DNA of 23,015 nt from JAGGZI01 sp964399605 (GCA_964399605.1 CAYNRH010000007.1:1-23015); one strand, 5' to 3'. Positions 1-7,187 are shown, counted from the first letter of the stretch. Numbers and translations: made by a program. Notes: generated by a model from the letters alone, not told the origin.

Positions 1-52
1 GTCCTATGTTTGGGTCACCATTGAAATTCAACTGCGCAATATGCTCTGACAT
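1..52 (-). CDS. eif6: translation initiation factor aIF6, N-terminal fragment
   Basis: The gene runs off the left edge; only 17 codons are visible, reading MSEHIAQLNFNGDPNIG. The NF.GDPNIG stretch matches the first strand of the aIF6/eIF6 pentein fold (family: N-F-x-G-N-P-x-I-G). eIF6-family proteins bind the large ribosomal subunit and block premature subunit joining. Context is strong: in many archaea the order is L39e, L31e, aIF6. A Shine-Dalgarno-like GAGATGAT sits 3 bases before the ATG, and a TATA box lies about 45 bases upstream, so it probably has its own promoter. The identification rests on a short fragment plus synteny. Confidence 0.72.
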   Translation of the reverse strand, partial: MSEHIAQLNFNGDPNIG

Positions 53-93
53 AAAATCATCTCAATATTAATTTTAAACTTAGACACTCAAAC

Positions 94-103
94 ATATATA
101 AAA
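94..103 (-). promoter_or_regulatory. TATA box for the aIF6 gene
   Basis: On the minus strand the sequence reads TTTTATATAT, about 42 bases before the aIF6 ATG. This allows a leader of roughly 15-20 bases containing the GAGATGAT ribosome-binding site at 56-63. Confidence 0.5.
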
Positions 104-121
104 GAAAAGAAGAGGATAATT

Positions 122-376
122 TTATTCTTTTACCAGGAACACTTCATCTCCAGGTCTTACCTTTTCGCTCACCTTCAAGCCAATTGACTGCCCTGCATTT
201 GCCTCTTCAATTGTTTCATGCTCTATCTGCATTGAGTTTACCGTCTGCTCAAAGTCTGTAGTTGAACCCTTTATCCTTATTTTGTCTCCTTCCCTTAGAG
301 TTCCGGAAAGCTCTATTACAGCCACGCTTATCTTGTCAAAAAAGTGAGTAATTTTTCCCACTAATTCACCCTCCAC
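122..376 (-). CDS. small EF-Tu domain-II-like protein
   Basis: This 84-residue protein looks like a free-standing translation-factor beta-barrel (EF-Tu/IF2 domain II). It has GKITHFF at residues 7-13, then VAVIELSGTLREGDKIRIKG at about 18-37, and a second half ending KVRPGDEVFLV. The spaced G-D pairs (REGDKI, RPGDEV) are typical of this fold. No GTPase domain is attached. Small proteins of this kind are conserved in archaea as translation-elongation-factor-like proteins; their role is not established. The start is GTG at 376, chosen because a strong GAGGTGAT site lies just upstream (383-390). It sits between aIF6 and ribosomal protein genes, which agrees with a link to translation. Family recognition is good; function is inferred. 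Confidence 0.75.
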   Translation of the reverse strand: MEGELVGKITHFFDKISVAVIELSGTLREGDKIRIKGSTTDFEQTVNSMQIEHETIEEANAGQSIGLKVSEKVRPGDEVFLVKE

Positions 377-410
377 ATAATCACCTCTATGTAAAATAAA
401 AACAGTAGGA

Positions 411-419
411 ATATTTATA
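411..419 (+). promoter_or_regulatory. TATA box for the gene at 442
   Basis: ATATTTATA lies about 27 bases before the ATG at 442, the spacing expected for a nearly leaderless archaeal transcript. The 377-441 region is a divergent promoter interval, since the 122-376 gene reads away from it. Confidence 0.5.
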
Positions 420-441
420 GATTACATTAGAAATACACTAC

Positions 442-759
442 ATGATACTACCCTCAGAAGCCGGGGAAGAGAAAATAAAGAGAATAAGAAAAAATATAGA
501 ATACTCACTTGACGCCATGACAAAAGAGCTGGGAAGCAAATACACCTGGGAAAAAGACGATTATGGGTATAAAATCTTGAAGAGACGTTTCTTAAAAAGA
601 AGTGCCTTGAATATAGAACTAAACCCTATAATATCAACTCCGGAATATTTACTTGGGAGAAATTTGACAGTATTTATCTGTTACAAGGATAGTATTCCCA
701 GAGAACTTGTCGAAAAATATTTTTCAGAAATAGATGAATGTGACATAATTTTTAATTAG
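442..759 (+). CDS. uncharacterised 105-residue protein
   Basis: I do not recognise this protein. It is soluble, mixed alpha/beta in appearance, with a basic N-terminal half (KIKRIRKN, KILKRRFLKRSA) and a more hydrophobic C-terminal half (LTVFICYKDSIP). No signal peptide or membrane segment is visible. It is the only plus-strand gene inside the ribosomal-protein block and it interrupts the otherwise expected neighbourhood of L31e and aIF6. Its last 8 bases overlap the end of L31e (752-759) in the convergent direction. The TATA box at 411-419 and the codon pattern support it as a real gene, but no function can be proposed. Confidence 0.6.
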   Translation: MILPSEAGEEKIKRIRKNIEYSLDAMTKELGSKYTWEKDDYGYKILKRRFLKRSALNIELNPIISTPEYLLGRNLTVFICYKDSIPRELVEKYFSEIDECDIIFN

Positions 760-1240
760 ATTTCTCGGCTTTTTTTGCTTTTTCTTTCTTCTTTTCTGGT
801 TCTTCTTCCTTTACTTCATCTGTTTCCTCGGCTTTCTTTTTTGACTTAGTTTCCTCTTTTACTTTCTCCGGTTTTTCTCCCTTCTTCCCTGTTTCCACAT
901 CACTTTTTTCTTTCTTTACTTTTTCTTTTTTGAGCTCCTCTGTCTTAGGTTCTTCCTTTTTCTCGGGCTCTTTTGCCTTGAAGCCAACCAACTCTGCCTT
1001 GAAAACATCATCTTCCATAATGACAGAAACCTTTACCTTTGAGGGAGGGTGCTTTATACCATTAGCCCATACTGCCTCATTCACGCTTTGTCCAATTTTT
1101 ATTTTGTCCCTCGGGGCTTTTAGGTGCCTCTCCAGAAAAACTTCTATTAAATTGATGGCCTTCCTTGCCCTGTAAGTCCTTGGGGAAGAAATCATCTTCC
1201 TGAGAGGTATCGTGTATATTCTTTCTTCGTTCACATACAT
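752..1240 (-). CDS. rpl31e: ribosomal protein L31e with a long Lys/Glu-rich tail
   Basis: The first roughly 88 residues are a normal large-subunit protein L31e: YTIPLRK near the start, RARKAINLIEVFLERH, then a segment with A-V-W-A-N-G and P-P-S-K-V-K-V. I chose the ATG at 1240 (MYVNEERIYT) over an in-frame start at 1291, because the longer form would run back into the L39e gene and L31e proteins begin close to this tyrosine-rich strand. The stop of L39e lies 4 bases upstream, so the two are translationally close. Unusual is a C-terminal tail of about 74 residues (roughly 89-162) made almost only of Lys, Glu, Thr and Ser; ordinary archaeal L31e proteins end near residue 85-100. The tail is probably disordered and lies at the ribosome surface. 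Confidence 0.93.
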   Translation of the reverse strand: MYVNEERIYTIPLRKMISSPRTYRARKAINLIEVFLERHLKAPRDKIKIGQSVNEAVWANGIKHPPSKVKVSVIMEDDVFKAELVGFKAKEPEKKEEPKTEELKKEKVKKEKSDVETGKKGEKPEKVKEETKSKKKAEETDEVKEEEPEKKKEKAKKAEKSN

Positions 1241-1244
1241 CGCC

Positions 1245-1418
1245 TTAAGCTTTAACTTTTCCGCCTCTTCTCCAGCTCTTTTCCTTATCAACTCTTATTC
1301 TTCTCGTCCTTATCCTCTTGAGACCGAACTTCTTTATGTGAGCCCAAAATGGTGGAGGCCTTATATTGGTTATCTTAAAAAGTCTTTTCTTTTTTGCTCT
1401 GTGCTTCAACTTGCCCAT
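1245..1418 (-). CDS. rpl39e: ribosomal protein L39e
   Basis: A 57-codon gene between PDCD5 and L31e. The protein is extremely basic and starts MGKLKHRAKKKRLFK; the RPPPFW segment (residues 20-25) and the late SWRR (48-51) match the L39e pattern R-x-P-x-W ... W-R-R. L39e is a thread-like protein lining the exit tunnel of the large subunit. The order S19e, PDCD5, L39e, L31e is classic archaeal synteny. It starts 3 bases after the PDCD5 stop and ends 4 bases before the L31e start, so the three are almost certainly one mRNA. It is slightly longer than the usual 50-51 residues. Its small size makes it easy to miss in automatic annotation. Confidence 0.88.
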   Translation of the reverse strand: MGKLKHRAKKKRLFKITNIRPPPFWAHIKKFGLKRIRTRRIRVDKEKSWRRGGKVKA

Positions 1419-1421
1419 AAA

Positions 1422-1688
1422 TCAACGCCTCTTTATGTTCCACTTCTTTTTTTCTGTCAACATATTTAATATTTCCTTTAATTTCCCATCTGTTATCATT
1501 TCTCTTATCTGTCCTGTTTGATATAATTGTAAAAGGTAAATCTCTATTTGCTGGGTTAGGATTGGATTCACCATTCTTACCCTTCCAAGCCTTTCCATTG
1601 CTTCCTTCGTTAATATTTTCCTCAAAGTTTCTTTTTTCAGTTTTTCCAATTCTTCTTCCTGTATTTTATTCAGATCCTGCTCATTCAT
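1422..1688 (-). CDS. PDCD5-family DNA-binding protein
   Basis: An 88-residue helical protein of the PDCD5/TFAR19 family, which in archaea is annotated as a double-stranded-DNA-binding protein. The diagnostic stretch is ERLGRVRMVNP (about residues 32-42), followed by the helix with QQIEIYLLQLYQTGQI and the basic C-terminus EKKKWNIKRR. Length is slightly below the usual 105-115 because the acidic N-terminus is short. The start codon follows directly after the TAA of S19e, with no bases between, indicating coupled translation. The cellular role in archaea is poorly defined; DNA or ribosome association have both been suggested for the family. Confidence 0.9.
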   Translation of the reverse strand: MNEQDLNKIQEEELEKLKKETLRKILTKEAMERLGRVRMVNPILTQQIEIYLLQLYQTGQIREMITDGKLKEILNMLTEKKKWNIKRR

Positions 1689-2108
1689 TTATTTTTTCAC
1701 CAGCTTGTACGCCAGATTATCCAAGAATTTTTGACCTTTTGGTGAAATTGCCCTTCCTTTCCTCCCTAATTTCTTTACGAGGCCTACTTCTTCAAGCTGC
1801 TGAAGAATTTTTCTCATTATTGAACCGCTGCCTGGATAAAAATGTTCTGGCTTGTGGCCTCTGTTCTTTCTTCCGCCAAACTCTTTTCTGAGCCTCTCTA
1901 TGCCAATGGGTCCATTGAGGTATACCTTTCTCAAAACTGCTGCAGTTCTTATAAACCACCAGTCATCCTGCTCTGGTGGCCTTTCCCTGCTTACACCTGT
2001 TTTAACCCACAGGGACCATTCTGGAGGAACTATCTCCTTCATCTTTTTTAATTCTTCCTTTGTCAAATTAATCAAATCCTGCGGGTCAACATCATTTACT
2101 GTTACCAT
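1689..2108 (-). CDS. rps19e: ribosomal protein S19e
   Basis: Small-subunit protein S19e, 139 residues, a winged-helix protein found only in archaea and eukaryotes. Recognisable parts are PPEWSLWVKTGVSRERPP with QDDWWFIRTAAVLRKVY (residues 28-63), GIERLRKEFGGRKNRGHKPEHF (about 73-94), the GSGSIMRKILQQLE helix and the closing GRAISPKGQKFLDNLA. A good ribosome-binding site (GGTGAT, 5 bases before ATG) fixes the start. It is first in the S19e-PDCD5-L39e-L31e operon; minus-strand TATA-like boxes (around 2149-2160 and 2176-2187) sit in the 92-base gap behind the RNase P gene. Confidence 0.95.
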   Translation of the reverse strand: MVTVNDVDPQDLINLTKEELKKMKEIVPPEWSLWVKTGVSRERPPEQDDWWFIRTAAVLRKVYLNGPIGIERLRKEFGGRKNRGHKPEHFYPGSGSIMRKILQQLEEVGLVKKLGRKGRAISPKGQKFLDNLAYKLVKK

Positions 2109-2200
2109 AAATTATCACCATTTAAACTGTATTTTTTACGATTTTTTGGTATTTAAAGATTAATTTAACGAAAAAGAAATATAAAGCTTAGTTGAAATGA

Positions 2201-2509
2201 CTATTTTTTCTTCCTGTAAGGATATCTTTTGTCTTTTCCGCACTCCATGCAATGCCAGACAACACACCTTTCCTTTGGCCTTAATCTGACCACACAGTTT
2301 ACGCCCGGCCTTATGTAAGAATAGCAATAGGGGCATATTCTCCTCTTGTATTTTTTTGGCAACCTGACCTTGTATTTCATTCCTATTCTTCTTGCCAGCT
2401 CTATGTACCTGTTGGTTCTTTCTTTATGTCTTGGGAAGTTTTTCTCAGCCTCTCTGAGAAGTATTCTTATCCTCTCCCTTGCGATTCTTCTCAATCTTCC
2501 GGGTATCAT
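2201..2509 (-). CDS. rnp4: ribonuclease P protein component 4 (Rpr2/Rpp21 family)
   Basis: A 102-residue zinc-ribbon protein of the Rpr2/Rpp21/Rnp4 family, a subunit of archaeal RNase P that helps the catalytic RNA remove tRNA 5' leaders. The N-terminal helices are rich in Arg (ARERIRILL, ERTNRYIELARRIGMKYKV); the zinc site is formed by CPYC (residues 59-62) and CMEC (92-95). The start ATG overlaps the stop of the PEP carboxykinase gene by 4 bases, so the two are translationally coupled, which is an odd pairing of metabolism and tRNA processing. The family assignment is strong. Confidence 0.9.
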   Translation of the reverse strand: MIPGRLRRIARERIRILLREAEKNFPRHKERTNRYIELARRIGMKYKVRLPKKYKRRICPYCYSYIRPGVNCVVRLRPKERCVVWHCMECGKDKRYPYRKKK

Positions 2510-4281
2510 GAATAATGCACCCTGTAAAAATCCTTTATTTCTTTCTCTTCAGGTATTTTGCATTTTTTCCAAACTTCTATAATACTCTTAAGCTTTTTTT
2601 CTCCCCTTTGCCCTTTGAAAAGCCCCTTTAAGAATTTTGTCCTTTCATTGATATCCCGCCTGCAAAATTTCAGAAACTCCCTTGGTGTGTAAAACCTCAG
2701 AGGGTTAAACCTCTCCCTGAATTCTTTAATTCCCCTTTGCTCCAGTTCAAACGGGTCCGGAATCAAATAACCAAAAACCGGATGCTTTATCCATTTTTTT
2801 ATTCTATTGTTCTCTATAAGGTGTATCAGCCTTGTGGAATCTTCAACCCTTATCTTCTCTCCCTTTCCAACGATTTTTCCCTTGAGGTTGCACTCGCCAA
2901 TATAACCAGAGTTGTTTATAAAGAAAATCAATTTTCCTTTCAAACCCAACCCCAAATCCCCGTAAACTTTCCATTTCAAGAGAGCCTGCTCCGACTGCTC
3001 CCTTGCCATGAAATCTGTCGCTGCATAAGACCTAACTCTCTCCCCAGGCTTTCTTCCAGCCACGGCAGAAGTTATTACGCTTTCACATGCGCTGTCCAGA
3101 GCAACAGCCATCTTTGGATCTGTAACCCTGAAAACAGGCTCCGTTATATCAAACCTTCTGAAGCTCAAAGACTCTACTTTCAGGTATTTTTTCCTTTTCC
3201 CCCAATTCTTATTTAAAACAGTGAAAGAAAAGACAAACCTTCCATTTGTTGTTCCACTCTTTTTGTAACTTTTACAGTTGAATGATCCAGCCTTCCTTCC
3301 TGAAATCTCGGGCACCCGGACTAAAAAGCCATTTATTTTTTTGGAAACGAATTTAACGCCGTCGCAGTCTATGTTCATGGCTAGAACTGTTTTTCCTTTC
3401 TTTGAGCTCATCAATCCAGGCCATTCGGGGCTTTTTGCATCCAGCCCCTCGGACTTTGCAAAGCTTGCTGCCTCCAAACCAATAAGCTTCACACCCCTGA
3501 CCTTTTTGCCTTTATACAGAGGCTTCCCAACCAGGGCATCATCCTGCTCCAGGTCTGGACCAACCGTAAGAGTGGTTTTTCCAGTGCCACTCAATCCTTT
3601 CAGAGTTCTTTTTCTTGTACATCCGGCATGATAGGATATCATTCCCATGGACTCTGCCCTGTTCCAAACCATTGTAAGGTTGGGCTTCTTGTAAGCGCCA
3701 CCGAAATAATCAATCCTGAGATTAATTACTCTTCTTATGTCGTTGCCCATTTCTGTAAAATCAAAAAGAGTTAGTGGTTCGTCTGGGTCAAATTCAGGCC
3801 AAAAATTTTTTATCCTTTTTATGTATTTCCTAGGCAGTCTCTCCTGAACAATATAGTTGAAGCATCTTGGCTTAACATTTTTTGGCGGAAAGGTCATCAG
3901 CTTTCCTGTCCAAGCCATGTAGGCGCTGTGCGGATTCTCTATGCTTGTAACAATTCTTATTCCAGCCCTGTATCCACTCTCTCCATGCACCCTATCCTGG
4001 ACAATAACTTTGCAATTTTTCAGATAATCCATAACAACTTCATACAATTTTCTTCCAATCTCAACATCAAAACTTCTCTGTCCCTTGCCCAGCTTGTATC
4101 CGTGGGGTACCATATAAAAAACCCTGTCAGGCCTTCTTCCTGGCTGAAAAGAAGCAAAAAGATACTGCCCATCCCTTGTGACAATGTAGTACGGCTTCAA
4201 TAATTTTTTGAAGAAACCATCATCAGGATTATAAACAGCGTTTTTCTCATCCGGAATTAGAATATCTGCAGCAGGAACCAT
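2506..4281 (-). CDS. pckA: divergent ATP-type phosphoenolpyruvate carboxykinase
   Basis: 591 residues, related to ATP-dependent PEP carboxykinase, which interconverts oxaloacetate + ATP with PEP + CO2 + ADP and links the citric-acid-type pathways with gluconeogenesis. The kinase-1a P-loop is GLSGTGKTTLT at residues 229-239, the exact hallmark of this family. Kinase-2 is EQDDALVG (245-252), and GLEAASFAK (268-276) stands where ATP-type enzymes have EGGCYAK. GGAYKK (194-199) fits the metal/substrate-binding G-E-M-K-K region. The protein is some 50-60 residues longer than typical and differs at several usually fixed positions, so it belongs to a distant branch; nucleotide preference is inferred. 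It ends inside the RNase P gene start and begins 6 bases after the DUF192 stop, forming a three-gene operon. Confidence 0.82.
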   Translation of the reverse strand: MVPAADILIPDEKNAVYNPDDGFFKKLLKPYYIVTRDGQYLFASFQPGRRPDRVFYMVPHGYKLGKGQRSFDVEIGRKLYEVVMDYLKNCKVIVQDRVHGESGYRAGIRIVTSIENPHSAYMAWTGKLMTFPPKNVKPRCFNYIVQERLPRKYIKRIKNFWPEFDPDEPLTLFDFTEMGNDIRRVINLRIDYFGGAYKKPNLTMVWNRAESMGMISYHAGCTRKRTLKGLSGTGKTTLTVGPDLEQDDALVGKPLYKGKKVRGVKLIGLEAASFAKSEGLDAKSPEWPGLMSSKKGKTVLAMNIDCDGVKFVSKKINGFLVRVPEISGRKAGSFNCKSYKKSGTTNGRFVFSFTVLNKNWGKRKKYLKVESLSFRRFDITEPVFRVTDPKMAVALDSACESVITSAVAGRKPGERVRSYAATDFMAREQSEQALLKWKVYGDLGLGLKGKLIFFINNSGYIGECNLKGKIVGKGEKIRVEDSTRLIHLIENNRIKKWIKHPVFGYLIPDPFELEQRGIKEFRERFNPLRFYTPREFLKFCRRDINERTKFLKGLFKGQRGEKKLKSIIEVWKKCKIPEEKEIKDFYRVHYS

Positions 4282-4287
4282 ATGGAA

Positions 4288-4602
4288 TTAATGCCTTTTG
4301 TTATTTTTAACTATTTCCTTTTTCACTATGTCTGGAATTTTTTTCTCGCTGTATTTTCCGTCTCTGGACTCAAAAAAATACCTGTAGGTCCCCGAAGGCT
4401 TGTACACTTTCCAGGGATCCATGCTTCTTTTAACATCAATTACCTCAAGCTTTTCATTTAGAAAAAATACATCAATGGAAAAATTCATGAAAGGCGTCCA
4501 AACAGAGTAATCAACGTCCTTGTCGAAGATGAAGAGCATCTCTCCGTCCTTCTTGAACATTAAACCAAGCGCTCTCTTGAAATGAGTGTCAGCAATTTTC
4601 AT
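4288..4602 (-). CDS. DUF192-family protein
   Basis: 104-residue protein of the DUF192 (COG1430) family, small beta-barrel proteins of unknown function, common in archaea and bacteria. Visible family marks are RALGLMFK (residues 10-17), GEMLFIFDKD, the W-T-P-F-M-N-F-S-I-D-V-F-F segment (35-47) and EVIDVKRSMDPW. Bacterial members often have a signal peptide; this one has none and is probably cytosolic. It is first in an operon with PEP carboxykinase and the RNase P protein. A minus-strand TATA box (ATTTAAAA, about 4623-4632) lies upstream of the ATG at 4602. Confidence 0.85.
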   Translation of the reverse strand: MKIADTHFKRALGLMFKKDGEMLFIFDKDVDYSVWTPFMNFSIDVFFLNEKLEVIDVKRSMDPWKVYKPSGTYRYFFESRDGKYSEKKIPDIVKKEIVKNNKRH

Positions 4603-4725
4603 ATTATTTCTTTGTAAGAATCATTTTTAAATGTTTTTCCTTATTGAATCTGCAAGCTTCTTTGTAGCCAATTCAATTAATGTATAAATAATTTCTAAAG
4701 TCATTTAACCCCAACAATAGTATAA

Positions 4726-4735
4726 TTTTTATAAT
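4726..4735 (+). promoter_or_regulatory. TATA box for the gene at 4756
   Basis: TTTTTATAAT lies about 25 bases before the ATG at 4756, giving a leaderless or nearly leaderless message. Confidence 0.5.
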
Positions 4736-4755
4736 TCAAACTTTATTTAACACAC

Positions 4756-5475
4756 ATGATAAAACGCTTTTACGAGATTGACTTACTTCGCGGTGCAGCA
4801 ATAGTGATGATGATTGCTTTTCACTTCTTTTATGACTTAAAATTCTTTGGGATATACAACCTTGGTGATAACCCCCTCTTCTGGTGGCTATTTCCAAGAA
4901 CGATAGCATCCACTTTCATATTTCTTGTTGGAATATCCCTGACTTTGAGCTATTCCTGTGTGAAAAAATGGCCTGAGAAAAGAAAAATAAAAAAATATTT
5001 TTTTCGCGGGATGAAGATTTTTTCCTGGGGATTAATAATAACGCTAATAACATGGCTCTTCCTCAGGGAAGGCTTTGTAATATTTGGAATCCTTCATTTT
5101 ATTGGTTTGTCCATAATACTTGCCTATCCGTTTTTGCGCAGGCGATATGCCAACCTTTTGCTTGGAACAGCACTGATTATCGCTGGTGTGTTTCTTAGTA
5201 ATTTCTATGTTGACTTTCCGTGGCTGATGTGGCTGGGATTAAAGCCAGCTATGTTTTACACGGTAGACTACTTCCCGCTGATACCGTGGTTTGGTGTGGT
5301 ACTTCTTGGGATTTTCTTTGGAAATATTATTTATCCAAATGGAAAAAGAATCTTCAGAATAAAAGAAATTAAAAATCCTGCTGTAAACTTCATGTGCGCC
5401 TTGGGAAGAAATTCGCTTTTGATTTATCTTATACATCAGCCCCTTTTGGTTTTGATAATTAATTTTTTAATATAG
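4756..5475 (+). CDS. DUF1624/HGSNAT-like membrane acyltransferase
   Basis: 239-residue polytopic membrane protein beginning RFYEIDLLRGAAIVMMIAFH, the signature of the DUF1624 family (COG3503), related to heparan-alpha-glucosaminide N-acetyltransferase and other membrane acyltransferases. The early R-G pair and the conserved His (about residue 23) in the first helix are present. About seven hydrophobic helices can be counted, and the motif IYLIHQPLLVL near the C-terminus matches the family's last helix. Members are thought to move acyl groups across the membrane onto sugars; the substrate here is unknown. It is a single-gene unit with its own TATA box. Confidence 0.8.
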   Translation: MIKRFYEIDLLRGAAIVMMIAFHFFYDLKFFGIYNLGDNPLFWWLFPRTIASTFIFLVGISLTLSYSCVKKWPEKRKIKKYFFRGMKIFSWGLIITLITWLFLREGFVIFGILHFIGLSIILAYPFLRRRYANLLLGTALIIAGVFLSNFYVDFPWLMWLGLKPAMFYTVDYFPLIPWFGVVLLGIFFGNIIYPNGKRIFRIKEIKNPAVNFMCALGRNSLLIYLIHQPLLVLIINFLI

Positions 5476-5671
5476 AAAAAAGAAAGGAAACGGAGTCACG
5501 AGGGTGTGAGAATCTCCATCTCCCTTCAGTGCGCAGTCTCCACCTCCCTAAATCACCTCCAAACACCTTTTCACAGAATTAAATTGCTTTGGTGTATATA
5601 AGCTGTTTATGAAACAAAAATCTAGAACTTAGTTCCATTAATTTTTATAAGAATTTTCACAAATTATTATC
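5476..5671 (+). other. intergenic region with a G/C-rich, possibly structured segment and a TATA box
   Basis: No protein gene is visible. The segment about 5492-5572 is clearly richer in G and C than its surroundings and can form a nested imperfect stem: GGAG/CTCC outside, AGGG/CCCT, then GAG/CTC. It could be a small RNA or a transcript end; the direction is unclear. The segment 5642-5651 (TTTTTATAAG) is a TATA box about 25 bases before the ATG at 5672. Confidence 0.3.
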
Positions 5672-6352
5672 ATGTTTCGCCTGATATTCAGCCCAAGATG
5701 GTTTTACGGAATAGATATACTCTTTGAAATCTTCTTTGTGTTCATCACCCTGCTCATTTCTTTCTATGGTTACAGGATTTATAAGCTGTCAAAAAACAAG
5801 GAACATAAATATTTTTCCATATCTTTCCTTCTCATAGCGATATCATTTGCCTTTAAGATACTAACTAACTTCGATATATATTTCAACGTATTCAGAACAA
5901 TGAAAATAGGCCTACACACACTTGTCTTGAGCTACCTGTACAATTCGGGAATAATTTATGTAACCGGACTGTTCATATACAAACTTCTGACAACTTTAGC
6001 ATTCTTTGTGTTGCTTCTCATCACAACTAAAAAACACTCTAAAAATGATGTCTATCTCATTGTCTACCTGATATTCATTTCCACTGTTTTTAGCAGTTTC
6101 ACTTACTACATATTCCACATAACACTTGTCATAATATTGTTTTTCTTATGCTCATACCTGTACAACAACTATAAAAAGAGGAAGGAACGCTCAAAGTTTT
6201 TGGTGTTTTTCTCCTTTTTAATGATATTCCTGGGCCAGTTTGCCTTCATGATGATATTTCTTGCCACGGAATTCTATGTTGTTGGTGAAATCTTTCTTTT
6301 GGCTGGTTATTCCATACTCTTATATAACTACCTGTTGGTGTCCAGGAAATGA
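5672..6352 (+). CDS. multi-pass membrane protein of unknown function
   Basis: 226 residues with about eight hydrophobic segments (for example residues 13-33, 48-66, 80-120 as two helices, 130-165 as two, 178-198 and 202-223). Short polar loops carry Lys-rich patches (SKNKEHK, KKHSKND, KKRKERSK), suggesting the usual positive-inside layout. No catalytic motif is apparent. Its last four bases overlap the ATG of the winged-helix gene that follows (ATGA), so the two are co-translated; pairing of an integral membrane protein with a small DNA-binding protein suggests a membrane-linked sensing or regulatory pair, but that is inference. The start is supported by a TATA box at 5642-5651. Confidence 0.72.
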   Translation: MFRLIFSPRWFYGIDILFEIFFVFITLLISFYGYRIYKLSKNKEHKYFSISFLLIAISFAFKILTNFDIYFNVFRTMKIGLHTLVLSYLYNSGIIYVTGLFIYKLLTTLAFFVLLLITTKKHSKNDVYLIVYLIFISTVFSSFTYYIFHITLVIILFFLCSYLYNNYKKRKERSKFLVFFSFLMIFLGQFAFMMIFLATEFYVVGEIFLLAGYSILLYNYLLVSRK

Positions 6353-6621
6353 AATCCCGAAGAGACAGAATAGATGTAATATATGACATACTATCAGCTA
6401 TTGAAAAGGAGGGAGGACAAATAAAACCAACTAGACTCATGTACAAATCTAATCTTTCCCACAAGCTATTGAAATCACACATGCAGGACCTGATTGAAAG
6501 GGGTGTTATAGAAGAAACCACAATAAAGAAAAAAAATTATATAGTTATCACAGAGAGCGGAAAGAAATTCATTTCCGAACTAAGAAAAATGAAAAGATTT
6601 CTGGAGTCTTTTGGATTGTGA
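6349..6621 (+). CDS. winged-helix DNA-binding protein (HTH_45-like)
   Basis: 90 residues, resembling the archaeal winged-helix family typified by HTH_45. Order of elements: helix RIDVIYDILSAIEKEGGQIKPTRLMYKSNLSHKLLKSHMQDL, then turn LIERGVIEE, then a wing with two strands (KKKNYIVITESG) and a C-terminal helix (KKFISELRKMKRFLESFGL). The G-x-x-x-x-T-R-L-M-Y-x-S-N-L-S arrangement is typical of this group. It overlaps the preceding membrane-protein gene by four bases. It probably controls transcription of its own operon or a neighbour; no operator is identifiable here. Confidence 0.82.
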   Translation: MKSRRDRIDVIYDILSAIEKEGGQIKPTRLMYKSNLSHKLLKSHMQDLIERGVIEETTIKKKNYIVITESGKKFISELRKMKRFLESFGL

Positions 6622-6668
6622 ATTTTTAAAAATGAAAAAAAGAAAGAGAAAGAATACAATCAAATATC

Positions 6669-7187
6669 CTATTTTAATAAATAATTTAGACCGGTTATCT
6701 TCATAAATTCATCTAAATCTTCACGGCTATATCCTTTCCCTACTCTCGCTGTTACTTTTCCCAATCCTTCATATATAGCATCTTTAGAAATTTTTCTATC
6801 AATAGACATTTCTCTAATATCGATTCCTTCAAGTGCTTCTACAAATCCTCTCCTGACAACACTCTCAACCATTTCTGGATCTCCAAAGTTTTCAATATAA
6901 TCTCGAAGAGTTTCCTCAGAATATCCATGCCATACTCTTTCAAGAACTTTTGAAAACCCTTTCTTAACAGATTCTTTATCAGGCTTTAATTCTGGTACTT
7001 CTTCCATAGTCATAAGTACCGCATCAGCAAAACCTTTTTCGGCCAACTGATTAATTACATTCTTAGCACTATCGCTATCTCTCTTATATACACCCATACA
7101 ATATTTAGAAGCTTGTTCTTCTGATATACCATGCCATAGTTTTCCTAATATTTTTTCTGTTATTTCTTCAACAATTATACCAGCCAT
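6669..7187 (-). CDS. uncharacterised protein built of three related repeats
   Basis: 172 residues with no family that I recognise. It consists of three imperfect repeats of about 55 residues. The common core is K-x(4,5)-W-H-G-x-S-E-E (LWHGISEEQ near residue 17, VWHGYSEET near 89, VGKGYSRED near 152), followed by a Tyr/Asp helix, then a V-x(3)-GF-x-x-A motif (EKGFADA, RRGFVEA); the last repeat is truncated after its first half. The protein is acidic, soluble and probably all-helical, so it may form a small helical array for protein contacts. The start is well fixed: GGGGTGATG lies just before the ATG at 7187, and a minus-strand TATA box (TTTATATATTA, about 7233-7243) lies farther upstream. It is transcribed alone. 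Confidence 0.65.
   Translation of the reverse strand: MAGIIVEEITEKILGKLWHGISEEQASKYCMGVYKRDSDSAKNVINQLAEKGFADAVLMTMEEVPELKPDKESVKKGFSKVLERVWHGYSEETLRDYIENFGDPEMVESVVRRGFVEALEGIDIREMSIDRKISKDAIYEGLGKVTARVGKGYSREDLDEFMKITGLNYLLK

Noticed and set aside
1241..1291. longer L31e starting at 1291
   Set aside because: The extension is the 3' part of L39e read in another frame, and L31e proteins start near MYVNEERIY.
2737..3216. 159-codon plus-strand frame opposite PEP carboxykinase
   Set aside because: Antisense shadow of a conserved coding region; no ribosome-binding site or recognisable protein.
5492..5572. box C/D RNA in the G/C-rich intergenic segment
   Set aside because: A CUGA is present on the minus strand, but boxes C and C' are poor and the guide spacing is too long.
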